This document shows positions 13,652 through 24,700 of a stretch of 64,000 nucleotides of DNA, piece by piece. Under the pieces are notes generated by a model. It worked only from the letters and a program-made list of their open reading frames with translations. It did no database searches and had not been told where the DNA came from. A program made the translations under genes and the position numbers. The DNA is from Lophium mytilinum. Taxonomy: Eukaryota; Ascomycota; Dothideomycetes; Mytilinidiales; Mytilinidiaceae. The stretch covers positions 2,031,195-2,095,194 of the forward strand of contig MU004182.1 of assembly GCA_010093605.1 (NCBI GenBank), read 5' to 3'. Every line of letters starts with the position of its first letter. Position 1 is the stretch's first letter.

Positions 13652-14839
13652 ATGGAAGCAGAGGAGCGAGAATCAGATGAGCGCCCGACGAAGATGAGGA
13701 AGCTAGGTCATGCCGCAGACTCTACCGTACCTCTAGAAATAGTAGATGATGAGTCCACATCACTGCCACAAGACGCACCTCCACCACACCTGCAGGAGCA
13801 TCCCGAACCAGCTGAAGAGACTTTGGAATTGCAAGCTGGAGTGCCCGTTGATCCTGGCGAACCCTCTGAAATTGTTTCGTTATCAAAAAATCAGCAGAAA
13901 AAATTGAAGCGTCAGCAGGTATGGGAGGCAGGCTCAGAAGCCCGGAAGGTCAGGCGCAAAGAAAAGTCCAAGGCCGCTAAAGAAAGAAGACGGGAGAAAG
14001 TACAGCAGGCAATACTTGCTGGTGAGGACATCTCTCGGAAACCAAAGGATAAGGCAGTCCAGCTTCCGATCACATTCATCATCGACTGCGGCTTTGATAG
14101 CTTAATGGAAGACCCCGAACTGAAGTCGTTAGCCAGTCAAATCACGAGATGCTACTCCGACAACAGGAATGCGCAGTTGAGAGCTCACCTCGCTGTGTCT
14201 TCCTTCGGTGGGAAGCTTAAAGAGCGATTTGACGGTGTTTTGGCAAAAAATCACGAATCTTGGAAAGGAATCCAGTTCTTCCCAGAAGATTTTGTCGAAG
14301 TCTCCGAAAAGGCAAAGGAGTGGATGCGAGGAGAAAGAGGCGGCGAGCTTGTTGGGCATCTCAAAAGGGGAGACGACTCGGATGGTCTAGAAGCAGGTGG
14401 TGAGAGTGGAGCAGGTGCTGAGGCTGGAGAAGTCATTTATCTCTCAAGTGAGAGCGACGTCACGCTCGAGCATCTGAACCCGCATAGCACATATATCATC
14501 GGAGGTCTCGTCGACAAGAACCGTTACAAAGGAATATGCTACAGGCGCGCAATGGACCGTGGGATCAAGACTGCGAAATTGCCAATCGGCGACTTCTTGC
14601 AGATGAATAGCCGGGCTGTCCTAGCTACAAACCACGTTGTGGAAATCATGCTGAGGTGGTTGGAGCTGGGTGATTGGGGAGAAGCTTTCATGGAGGTCAT
14701 TCCGAAGCGAAAGGGTGGCACCTTAAGGGAGTCAGGGGGCAGTGAGGGACCTGGCGAAGAAGACCAAGGCTCGAGAGACCAATCTCCTGCAAATGGTGAC
14801 GACAATAGCCGTGTTGATAGAAACAACGCCGATGCATAA
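13652..14839 (+). CDS. TRM10: tRNA (guanine-N1)-methyltransferase, TRM10 family, 395 aa
   Basis: SPOUT-fold enzyme that methylates N1 of purine 9 in tRNAs using S-adenosylmethionine. Single exon. A basic coiled region (NQQKKLKRQQVWEAGSEARK) is followed by the SPOUT domain from about residue 130: FIIDCGFDSLMEDPELKSL, then HSTYIIGGLVDKNRYKG, then GIKTAKLPIGDFLQMNSR and LATNHVVEIMLRWLELGDW. These match the family in order. I prefer the ATG at 13652 (in a CATCAACAACATGG context) to an in-frame one at 13532. An insertion rich in Gly and Ser sits mid-domain (EAGGESGAGAEAG). The C-terminal tail is acidic and low-complexity. Confidence 0.93.
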   Translation: MEAEERESDERPTKMRKLGHAADSTVPLEIVDDESTSLPQDAPPPHLQEHPEPAEETLELQAGVPVDPGEPSEIVSLSKNQQKKLKRQQVWEAGSEARKVRRKEKSKAAKERRREKVQQAILAGEDISRKPKDKAVQLPITFIIDCGFDSLMEDPELKSLASQITRCYSDNRNAQLRAHLAVSSFGGKLKERFDGVLAKNHESWKGIQFFPEDFVEVSEKAKEWMRGERGGELVGHLKRGDDSDGLEAGGESGAGAEAGEVIYLSSESDVTLEHLNPHSTYIIGGLVDKNRYKGICYRRAMDRGIKTAKLPIGDFLQMNSRAVLATNHVVEIMLRWLELGDWGEAFMEVIPKRKGGTLRESGGSEGPGEEDQGSRDQSPANGDDNSRVDRNNADA

Positions 14840-15220
14840 TTGTCTATGGTGGAGGGTGATGGCTCAGGATCGGGAGCCTATTCTACGAAAGACCAACGAT
14901 ACCTGAACCTCGATAGCGATGATCCATCAAAAAGTACAGCTATGAAACAAATTGTAACCACTCATGAATAATCCTGCCCTACATGATATATGTCTATAAT
15001 TAGTAATGATTAGACATGCTTGGCGGGAGCCACAAATCTGGGGAAGTGCCAGGGCAAGCGGTGTAGCTAAACGTAGCGGATCATTCCATCAAGTTTCTGA
15101 AGTCACATATACTGCGTCCAGCACAACCTCATTCGCCAAACAACTCTTCCTACCACTTTCCGTGCTCAAACAACACGATATCCCTTACCTCAAGACACTG
15201 ACATACCATCGATACCGTTA
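14840..15220. other. Intergenic region
   Basis: TRM10 3' flank and the promoter of the TLDc gene. Nothing else recognised. Confidence 0.4.
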
Positions 15221-16309
15221 ATGCCGACTGACACAGATTCCGAACCGTCCCTCTCCGCCGCCCGCCCCCATCCCTCGAAGTCCTCCTCCTACTTCACCTA
15301 CCCTGTAACATACGCCGTGTCTGGCCTCCTTCGCCGTTTGTCGACCGAGCCGCATAACTCCAGGGAGAATTCCTCTGGAACGCCCAGTCTAAGCCAGAGC
15401 GTGGACAGTATGAACGGCGTCTACACTCCCCCGCGGCGGCACGCGTCGCCATTCCAGCCTCCTCCACTCACCCCGCTTACCCTGAAGGGCTACAAATCCA
15501 ACACGACACAGTCGTCGAAATTACTATCCAAAGCTCTAGCAGAGGAGATCAGGCTTCTAGTACCACCGCGATTACAACTAGTGGACGACTGGAGCCTGAT
15601 ATACAGCTTGGAGCAAGATGGCGTGAGCTTAGCAACACTATACGAAAAGTGTGACGAGTATAGAGGAAAGAGAGGCGGCTTTGTGTTAGTTGTTCAGGAC
15701 GGAGACGGCGGGGTGAGCCATACCCAATCTATCCTCAAATGCTACTGGATTACTATGGCGTGAGACTGACAATGACAGACATTCGGAGCATATCTCAACG
15801 AATCCCCCCATCCATCACCACACTTCTTCGGCACCGGGGAATGCTTTCTATGGCGCGCCCATATCCTCGCATCTATCCCGACTCTATCATCTCTACCGCC
15901 TCCTCCCAGCGCCGATACCACCAATGCACAGCGAATGACTACAATTGCGCATCCGAAACCTGCGAGCTCGCTGAGCCCTCATTCTTCTCTCCAAGGAAGC
16001 AGTAGGAGTGGCACAAGTACACCAGAGAGGATACGGTTCAAGGCGTTCCCATACAGCGGGGTGAATGACTATTTGATATTCTGCGAGCAAGGCTTCTTTA
16101 GTATTGGTGGAGGGTAAGCCATTTTCCATACACCGAGGTAGTTCGGAATGCTGATAATGAGTAGTGACGGTCACTATGGCCTGTGGCTGAACGATAATCT
16201 TGAGAAGGGCGTGTCCAGCTCTTGCCCTACTTTTGGGAACGAACCATTGAGCGACGAGGGCTCCAAATTTGAGGTAATGGGTGTTGAGCTCTGGTATATT
16301 GGAGCGTAA
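15221..16309 (+). CDS. TLDc-domain protein, oxidation resistance protein 1 (OXR1) type, 323 aa
   Basis: Three exons (introns 15713-15778 and 16114-16164); sum 324 codons. The N-terminal 100 residues are Ser/Pro-rich. The TLDc domain covers the rest: [33 protein letters not shown], then across intron 1 [20 protein letters not shown] and ECFLWR, then [37 protein letters not shown] and the ending [12 protein letters not shown]. TLDc proteins of this length include OXR1, linked in yeast to resistance to oxidative damage and to disassembly of the V-ATPase. A Ser-rich insert ([20 protein letters not shown]) sits mid-domain, as in other fungal members. Confidence 0.93.
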
Positions 16310-17659
16310 TATTCCCATTTTGCTATTTCTTTGGGTACGCATTGGAAAATGTCACATGACGAAACACACAATCCCATATCGGATCCAGGCGCCCGCTGGA
16401 TAGGACTACATGTGGAGGACGGCGCAAAATGATATCCCCGAACGTTAGAAACAACTCAATTTTCTTTTCGAATGCTCGTTGTGATCCGCGCTGGACGCAT
16501 CGGAGATCTTGTACACGGTTCGTGTAAGCCTGTCTCTTATACCGACACGCCCTTAAGTCCTCAAATGCGCACTTCAACGTTCTTCTCATGTTCTTCGTCC
16601 TTGTGGTATGCTTACTGGAATGCCTGTGCCTCCGGCGCATTGGACCAGCAGCCGGAAGCTCTGTTCTCTTCTCCTTGATCACTCGTCGCCCTCCCTATTA
16701 GCCACATCGCCGGACCAACACCCCCGAGAATCTCGTGCAACACCATAGGTAGGGCCAACACCACAAGTAGGATGTATGCTTCCTGAGTTCAGCTACTTCT
16801 CGTTTTGTGCGATCCAGCGTTCTTGATTATGCTTCAGATTGTACTGAGACATGTCATACCGACATGTTTAGACCCTAGGGCTACCTATTTTTCTTTGCTA
16901 ATGCATGTTTACGACTTGGTGAGGTGGTGAAGGGTTGAAATGGCTGCTGATGGGATGGTTGGCGTTATCGAAGACCAAATCATCAAGGTGAAACGAGGCA
17001 AAGTTTTAGGGTTGAGATGGGGCGTCATAATTGAGTTGTGACTAGACAGGATCATCGAGGTGAAATGAAAAAAACGATTGAGGCAACATCATCGAGGTTG
17101 CGTTCGACGGATTCATCGACGTGAGATGGAAAACATCACCAAGCTCCATAAGTAAGAGTTCATATTTCGTGAAATTCTGCACTCTCCGAACTAATCGAAC
17201 AGCAGCTCAGTTAGTTCGGCGCGACCAATCCCCCCTCCCCCTCCAAACAAGGATTTTGAGTTCAAATCCAGCCCTTGTCAAGATCATGGCTGTTTCCCGA
17301 AGATTCGCCCGAAAGGCTGCGCAGCGCGGAAACATAAGTCCATTGGAGAAACGCCCGGGTTTCTGCACTCTCCCTCGAGGAGAGTGGTGTTTTGCTCCCT
17401 TTTTACACTTTTGATCGGTACTTCTCTTGCTCTGCGTCAACGACAGCATCGCTGACATTGTTTTTGCCGTCTTGTGGCATTCTAGACGAGCGAGTTACCG
17501 CAATCCAGTCGTCTAAACAGCCTCACGCAACTCGACATCTTCCTCGAGAGGAATGGACAAGGGAAGTCGCCCCAGAGACATTTCTTTCATAAGTACGAGC
17601 ATACACTTAAATGCCTCACGACTCTATTCCCGGTCTAACCAGCTACCTAGAACCCCCCC
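16310..17659. other. Intergenic region with degenerate short repeats
   Basis: No gene recognised. Between about 16978 and 17126 an ATCATCGAGGTGAAA-like motif recurs four times in diverged form. A perfect 8-bp hairpin (CACTCTCC..GGAGAGTG) lies near 17365-17385, followed by a T-run at about 17400. A tRNA-promoter-like pair of boxes near 17203 and 17259 does not fold as a tRNA. Confidence 0.4.
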
Positions 17660-18646
17660 TCAAGTCTTCAACTCCACAATATCCGTCGCCCCCATAACCG
17701 CCTTCATCGCCTCATCACAAAACGGCGGCGCATCCCTATAATAATGCCTAACCCCACTCACCTCGACCGCCTTCCCCCAAATCCTCCCCTCGACCTCAAC
17801 CTGCCCATCCACCCCATCCACCAGCATAACCACCGTCTCCGCAATCTTCTCCACCGGCGTGAAGTACGCATCCGGGAAATTCGCCCACTCCTTCGCGTCC
17901 AGCAGATTCGTCCGCACGACCCCCGGACACACCGCGTTCACGCGGATTCCCTCTTGCAGGAAGAAGTGCCGCGCGATGCTGCGCATGAAGCCGACGACGC
18001 CGTGCTTCGTCGCTGTGTAGATGGGCGAGTAGTAGGAGGGGTAGAGGCCGCCGCACGACGCGGTCATGACGATAGTCTTATCTGCCTTTTCCCCCGGGCT
18101 TTTGCGGAAGTAGTGCAGCGCGAGGTAGGCGGTCGTGATCACGCTTTTCAGGTCGATGTCGACGATTGGGTCGAGCCCCGTGACTGGGGGCGGTGGTCCT
18201 TCAACGTCGTGCACGGCGTAGAAATTGGCGTGCTCGGCGATCCCAGCGTTTGCGAAGACGAAGTCGAGGCGCTTGTGCGTCGTGTAGATCTCGTGAAAGA
18301 CCGAGGCGAGGGAGTCGTAGGAGGAGACGTTGGCGTGGTGGAACGAGGAAGCGGCGCCAAGGGTGGCCAGGGCGTCGCGCTCCTGGAGGTCGACGATGGC
18401 GACGTGCCAGTCGGGGCGTTTGGCGAGAGTCTGGGCGACGGCGAGGCCCATGCCAGAGGCTGTGGTGGGGTCGGGTTAGATGAGATGATGTTTTGAGGTC
18501 TTTCTTTTAGTTGAGGAAAGGAATAGGTTCTTGCTAGAGAATTGACTTGAAGAACACTGTTGACATAGCATCGAATATGGTTTGATATATAGAGAGCACG
18601 ACGTACCTCCACCAGTGATTATGGCTACCTTTGGAGATTCTGCCAT
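17660..18646 (-). CDS. Short-chain dehydrogenase/reductase (SDR), 279 aa
   Basis: Classical SDR oxidoreductase. A 40-nt first exon (MAESPKVAIITGG) is spliced across a 147-nt intron (18460-18606) to the main exon, restoring the cofactor loop TGGASGMG; sum 280 codons. Other landmarks are the acidic residue after beta-2 (VAIVDLQERD, suggesting NAD(H) preference), FANAGIAEHA (NAG motif), catalytic Ser in VMTASCGG, YTATKHG (YxxxK) and NAVCPGVVRTN. The arrangement resembles 15-hydroxyprostaglandin-dehydrogenase-like SDRs. The intron is the longest of any well-supported intron in this window. Substrate unknown. Confidence 0.9.
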
Positions 18647-19024
18647 TCTGAAGAGTCTGTGATCGACGATTAATGAAGGCTGTGAGTGTTTCAAGCGCCA
18701 AGAAATATCGAAGCCAACGCTCTTATCTAGAGAACTAATTGCGTCAACCCGCAATCCCCGGGAACTTGTAGTTAAAATAGAAGTTCGGCCTTCTGCATAG
18801 CTCCCGGCCTTGCATTGTGGGGAAAACTCACCCCGGATTCTCTCCGCATTGGTCGGAAAAGGTGAACCGTCTCCAGAGTTGAGGAGCCAACAAGCCCTAA
18901 TTGGGGGGAGCCCAAAACCTACGGAAACACTCGGGGAGAACTGATTGCTTGATTCATTTGCATTGATTGGTACTTTTATAATACATGTGTGAATGTGAAG
19001 AGCTGGTACTGCACTTTCACCGTT
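18647..19024. other. Intergenic region
   Basis: SDR promoter and the 3' flank of the C2H2/AT-hook gene. Nothing else recognised. Confidence 0.4.
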
Positions 19025-20838
19025 TCAGCTCTGAAAACTCAACTCTAACTCCCGCGCCTCTATCCTCAAGTTCCAAGCATCTGCCTGTAGTTTCTTCGCT
19101 TCTGCTTCCAAGGCCGCTGCTTGCCCTTGCAACTTCATTACCTCCAGCATAGCTTGCGCGTCTGATGTGCGCGGTATGGGAGCGGAGACCAGAGTTGGCC
19201 GTGCATCCACGGGGCGAGAAGGAGCTTGGGCAGCTTGGTTTAGAAGTTGAGCCGCTTCTTTTGCTGCTTGAGAAGGGTCCTTCGGTTCTAGGGGCAGACT
19301 CTTTCGTATTTGAGGTCCATCATTAGGGGTCTCTTTTGGAGCTTTGGATGCATCCTGTCGTGGCCGGCCACGCCCCCGTTTAGGATCTATCGCGCTGTCT
19401 AGCGACGCTCTCGAGTGGTTTCGAGTCCTTGTATTTATGTTGCTAGCTATAGTAGCTACATCGGGCTGAAGCGCTGGTTGGACTTTCAAGTGTATTTTGT
19501 TGAAATGAGTCCTCTGTATGGGTTGTTAGGGATGAAGTCGTTGCGGGGCTGAAGGCTTGTTACTCACCATGTTATCGATCCTAGCAAAGACTTTATCACA
19601 GTCGGGCCATGTGCAATTGATACTCGGATTGTGCGTAGCTTCGTGACTGTGCCGTGCTGTCTTACTGGAGAACATGCGGCCACCCTTGGCTTTAGACCTG
19701 GGACATCCCTCGTAGCTGCAATAGAACTCAGATGATGGGTCGTTCTCGTTCGGCGATACCTCCGTGGGACTCTTAGCCGCGCCTCCAGTTGTGGCCTCGT
19801 TCGAATCTTGGTCTTCGTCAACATCAGAGTTATTGGTGGCCGCGTCGTTGGTTGCAATATCGACATCAGTTTCGGCCGTTCCGTCTTGCCCGCCTTTTAA
19901 GTGTATCCGCTTGACGTGGGCTCGCTACCGATATGTTAGTAGACAGAGGCTATGACAGGCAGCCGTTGAAGGTTACTGACCATAGAAACGACCTGACTGA
20001 AGACTCTGTCGCAGCCTCCCCATACGCAAAAAACATTAGGGTTATGAACACCTTGATGTCTCTCCAAGTGGGACCTAATAGTAAACCCGCCACCTACTTC
20101 TTCCGACTGCGGACAGTCCTTGTAAGAGCAGAAAAATTTTCGCGTATCCTTTTTCGCGCTCCGTGTTGGCGCATAAAGGCTCTCGCTCGGTATTTCGTCT
20201 GTCCATTCTTCGGCATGGCTGGACCCGACGGATCGCCGCAATGGGTACGGGCCTTTCTTTGGAGTAGGCAGCATTGACAGCTCATCCTCCTCGGAGCCCT
20301 CGAGGTCCTCGTCCACAGGCACAATTCCTGTGCGATTTACAGGTAGCACTTCGTTACTGTCCACCACGTCGTAATCTTTCAGGTCGTATAATGCCTTGTC
20401 GAATGTTGCTTCCTGGATTTTTCTAGTATCAGTGGCAGCTCTTCCATTGGAAATCACGCTGTAAAGAAATCCTTGTAGGAAATATAGGAGCATTGTCGAA
20501 TGAACTGACCTTGCTATTATCATGCTCGCCACCGAACGTCAGATCGCTGATTCTCAGCCTCTTGGTCGGTCTCCCGGTATCCTATCCGTATATTAGCCGG
20601 AATCTCACCATTTGTAGAGTTATTGAGGACGTACCTGATGATTTACAGGCACAATAAACTCGTCTACTTCTACACTCGGCTGGGGCACATCCTCCTGGGG
20701 AACAGCATTCCCCTTTTGCTTGACAGCCGTCTCCTTCTTCTTCTTCCGTCCAGAGCCCTGCGGCTTTCGTCCAGATCCCGGCCGTTTGCCACCTCTCTTC
20801 GATACAGGCGTGTAGCCTTGCGTGAACGGAGGCCCCAT
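19025..20838 (-). CDS. C2H2 zinc-finger protein with AT-hook, duplicated finger module, 517 aa
   Basis: Five exons, all introns phase 0 (20582-20634, 20413-20509, 19925-19980, 19514-19567); 518 codons. The N-terminus is basic and glycine-rich (GKRPGSGRKPQGSGRKKKK). Two copies of a two-finger module follow. Copy 1 has KFFCSYKDCPQSEEVGGGF.., HNPNVFCVWGGCDRVFSQ and HVKRIHLK. Copy 2 has EFYCSYEGCPRSKAKGG.., HNPSINCTWPDCDKVFAR and HFNKIHLK. An acidic linker separates them. An AT-hook (KRGRGRPRQDASK) and an Ala-rich coiled coil end the protein. In each module an intron falls after the Met codon that precedes the final helix. The second intron's acceptor is my best fit among alternatives. Probably a nuclear DNA-binding protein; target unknown. 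Confidence 0.8.
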
Positions 20839-21327
20839 GGTTAGTCTTTTGCGAGGCGTGTTTCCGGGTCGCAAGAACGGATTTGAGCAAAAAGACCAAT
20901 GGGCAGAGAAATGGAAGAGAAGAAGGTGATGTGTTCACTGGAGGAAAGAAAAGCACTTGAATCGCGTTGTTGTGTGAATGGAAGTGGTTGAAGTGGTGTA
21001 GACAAACAGGAAATCCACCTAGTGTTATTGGTGGCAGGAGCAACCAGCCACCTCGCGAGAAGCCACTTAAATCGCACACAGCAGCTAGCCAGAGGTTTAT
21101 ATGGACAGGAAGCACTTTGCTGTGCCCATTCGTTGAAGAAAATTGACGAGACGGAATTGCACTTGGAGGACTGGTGTTGGGATGGAAATAGATACATTGC
21201 CGCATGGAGTAAAAACGCGTACTAAGCCGGTTCAAGCTAGACTAGAATCGAACCTCATCATTCCAATAACCTCACTTCATCAGCTTCCTTCAACTCCACC
21301 ACTCCATCCTGCTCCGATAGCCTCCAA
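20839..21327. promoter_or_regulatory. Divergent promoter region, C2H2 gene and PPxY gene
   Basis: 489 bp between two divergent start codons, serving as upstream region for both. No TATA box or palindrome stood out. Confidence 0.4.
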
Positions 21328-21702
21328 ATGGCCACTGATCCACGCCCTCCCGCCTACCAAAGCCGTCCTCCCTCCGAATCCAACTCAACCATTATACCCA
21401 TCGAGGTGCCCATAAATGAATTACCACCTTCATACGCCGACGCGACCCAGTCCGAGACAGCCCCTCTCCTCTCTGGCCCTCCTCCCACGTATGGCACCCA
21501 CGAGCGCGTGTACCCATCCCCTCCCGCTTCGGTGCACAGTTCAGCCACGAGTAGCGCGCACGAAGCGGGTATTCGGAGCTTGCCCGAATGGGTAGGGCAG
21601 GCACTTGTGGTGCTCTGCTTTCTGGGCATACTGTATGCGTTCTGGCGGGTGATCGAGGAAGAGGGAGAGGAGCCGTTTACGACTGAGAGGTGGAAGGGAT
21701 GA
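21328..21702 (+). CDS. Small single-pass membrane protein with three PPxY motifs, 124 aa
   Basis: Single exon. The N-terminal 85 residues are Pro/Ser-rich and hold PPAY (7-10), PPSY (33-36) and PPTY (52-55), the WW-domain ligand type recognised by Nedd4/Rsp5 ubiquitin ligases. A possible dileucine ETAPLL is also present. One hydrophobic segment (residues about 88-109, VGQALVVLCFLGILYAFWRV) is followed by a short acidic tail (EEEGEEPF). There is no signal peptide, so a tail-proximal anchor with the PPxY region in the cytosol is likely. The layout resembles small Rsp5 adaptors of yeast (Bsd2, Tre and Ear-type proteins), but I see no sequence homology to a named one. Adaptor function is inferred. 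Confidence 0.7.
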   Translation: MATDPRPPAYQSRPPSESNSTIIPIEVPINELPPSYADATQSETAPLLSGPPPTYGTHERVYPSPPASVHSSATSSAHEAGIRSLPEWVGQALVVLCFLGILYAFWRVIEEEGEEPFTTERWKG

Positions 21703-24700
21703 CGGGACATGACGGGGTCAGACACCTCAAATCTCTCTATACCCTTCACCGTCTGGGCTGAGAGGCCAGACATTGCCGGTCCTCTTCTCGACAAGATTGT
21801 CAACACCTATGCTCCGCCAGCATCGCGACTGGTGTTTCTTACCTTGTCCTTCTTATGACGGGGTGGGTTGGACTCGAAGCTTTCTAGGGTATTTGATAAG
21901 TGCGCATTCTGGACGCAACGTACCTCGGAGGCTTTCGAAACGATCTAAAGCATTGATGTTGCGATATAAGCCTCAAGAAGAGCAGGGAGCGTGGTAATTG
22001 CGCGCCGGATAGCGTGAAAGGCCAAATATAGGAAATAGCTCCTTCTTAATGCCGTAGACGGATTCTGGCAACTGAGTGGGAGACATCACAGTTCAGGGCG
22101 TGCTTTTTAGCGGACTGGAGGTTGATTGTCGAGGGTCGCTGGTGCTTTGGCCTGTGTTTGGTTGATCCAGCTGGTCTCCGATCATGCTTGATTTGAGCCT
22201 CGAGAGGTGGTCGAATCTCGACGGGCGCGCACCTGTCTGGCCGACCCAAGGTTTCATTGCCTCTCCCAGGGTTGGGGCCTTTGGGCTTTAACATGAGTGT
22301 CAGCACGTTCCATTCAACTTGTGATACTGCTGCGATCGAACTTGGCAACTTCGGGAAACAGCCCTCTCTTTCATCCAGCCCAATTTAGTCGCAAGTCTCC
22401 CAGCAATCCGATGGCGAATCTCACGCGGAAGGAGTGATGTTGAGGGCCCTGTAGAATTGAAGTGGTTGCAGTCGCGAACTCGGGACCCCTTATGTTGACA
22501 AGAGCGCTTTATCGGAGCATCCAGCCATTGCCGCACGCGGTTGGAATTATACGAGTGGTTGCTTCGGCTAGTTGGGAACGAAACATCGAGCTGAAGAGCT
22601 TTGCGATCTATGTCTCTAAGCTTCTACTCCTTACCGCACTTCACAGAAATCGTTCACCCATTCCGTGTGAAACACTCAAAGCCTTCCTATTTACCCCATC
22701 AGACGTCATTCGAAACATTCAATGTGGTTTGCACCGTTCTTGTGTCCTACCTATGTGTGAGGTCCGCCAGCTGGTCAACATCTTTGAGGTCGAATGCTCG
22801 AGGCACTGGTCTGGGCAATAAATCACGTGACATCAAACCTGCCTGCCAGACGGCAGGGCCGGGATTTGGGAAGAAGAGAATTGAAAACGAGCCAGGAAGA
22901 AGAGACATTTGTCTCTTTGCCAAAACATGGTTCGCCCCCACATTGAACGTGGATCAAAGTAAGCGGCGCTAGCTTATACACTGCCACGACCCAGCCTAAG
23001 ACCCGGCCTACGACCCGGTCTATAACCTACTGCGCCACTATATTGACACAACCGGGACGATGCGCGAGGGCACACGAGACAAGATCTACAGAAGGACATT
23101 CACGACGAGGTCCAACACCATTCACTGCTAACGAGGATGATTACAAATTGTAGAATGAGTTCGTATACTTCGCCTTGCTATTCACTCAAGCCATTGCACG
23201 GTGCGAGGCTGATGCTTATAATAGAACAGATATGCTTGGTTGGGGCTACGGCTGCGGGGTGCCTTTACCGTTATGGCACAGGATTCAAGTGGAAGTAGAG
23301 GCGCTGGCTACTTTTCTTGGAAGGCTCTAAAACGTGGCTGTTCGGGCACAAGAGATTTGGAACCTAGGGCTGTGCTACCCCCTCCGCATTCTAGCCCCAA
23401 GAACAGGGTTTCTCCGGCTTCAGGTTTCTTGGACTAGACTTTCACACCTTCCACGGGAGCAGCGTTGTTGCACATGGAGAGAGTCTCACTGCGCCATCAG
23501 GCATGCCAGCAAAGTCTATTCGCTCTGCAGCCGAGATCCTTCGATCTACAGGCTCAACGTGGAGCGTTGAATGCTCAGAATAGCTGGCCAATAGCGAGGC
23601 GCGCAAAATCGCTAGCAGCGACGATTTGTGTCATCCTGCGGTCTTTAGCTGGGGACAGAGCCTCGACGAGCGGCTCCGGAGGCCTGATTTTGCTTTAGCA
23701 GAGCCTAACCGTTTCGATTCAAGACTGGGAAGAGGTTACCGAGCAGAGATTAGGGAACGTGCGGGTGCGGGAGAGCGGGATGAGGGCGACACTAAGGCTG
23801 GGTTGGGTTGGCCAGGCTGGTAATAGATTTGGGGGGCCTAAACTGTGCGAGTCAGGATGGGATCAAATGAGGTGGCTGTGAATTAATGGCCTTTGTGTTT
23901 CACTGGATAACGAATAAGGATTTTAGCCCTAGAAACTACAGCACAGTCCATCTATACGCACAATCATTACTCGATTATAGGTAGACATATGCTGGGTGTA
24001 GGTTGAAAAGATCCGAGCGCCTTTGGTGTCGGGAACGATCAGACCTCGAAATGAACGATGAAATGTCCTTGAAGGCGGGCTTCGTGTAACTCAGATGTCT
24101 AGGCTACGAGTATAGTCCAAAAAGGTCTCACGATCACGTCGTTATGGGTTGGCCCTACAAAGTAAGTGCATGTGGCCAATCACAGCGAGGCGATCGAGCT
24201 CCACTTCTGCTCCTCCTAGGGACACTTGGAGATCCCCATTACCAAATCCTCCCCATCATAGACGCAGACGTCCATCCTCTCGCAGCCAACGACATCTTCT
24301 GGAGACACTTCAGACAAGCTATTCTGGAGCACGCCACGACCTCGCCCTGCTTATAGTCCATAGGCGGTGCAGCCACAGGGCTAAGCGCCTCTCGCGTCAG
24401 AGATAACACGTTTTAGAGTGGGAACCGGCAACAACAACAACAAGAGCAACAGCCCCAGTGTCTGCTGGCAGCCTAGGAGCCAAGCATTGCCCCAAAACAG
24501 ACAAGGCTGATGGGACCATGGGAGGCCATTCTCGAGGTCGGCTTCCTTTACCCAATGCACGAGTCGAGCCGCTAGGAAGCTACTGCGTCACATCCGGCGC
24601 AGGGCGAGTATGACACAGGCTGTGATCTTAACTCAGAAACCAAAGCCCTGCATAGGGCTAAGGAATTTAGGTGGTAACGAGCACATGGGAATGCTCACCT

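Noticed and set aside
17203-17270. tRNA-like A-box (cagctcagttag) and B-box (gagttcaaatcc) on the plus strand
   Set aside because: The T-arm does not pair, no acceptor stem exists, and the box spacing is too long for an ordinary tRNA. A nearby hairpin plus T-run is not enough to claim a Pol III gene.
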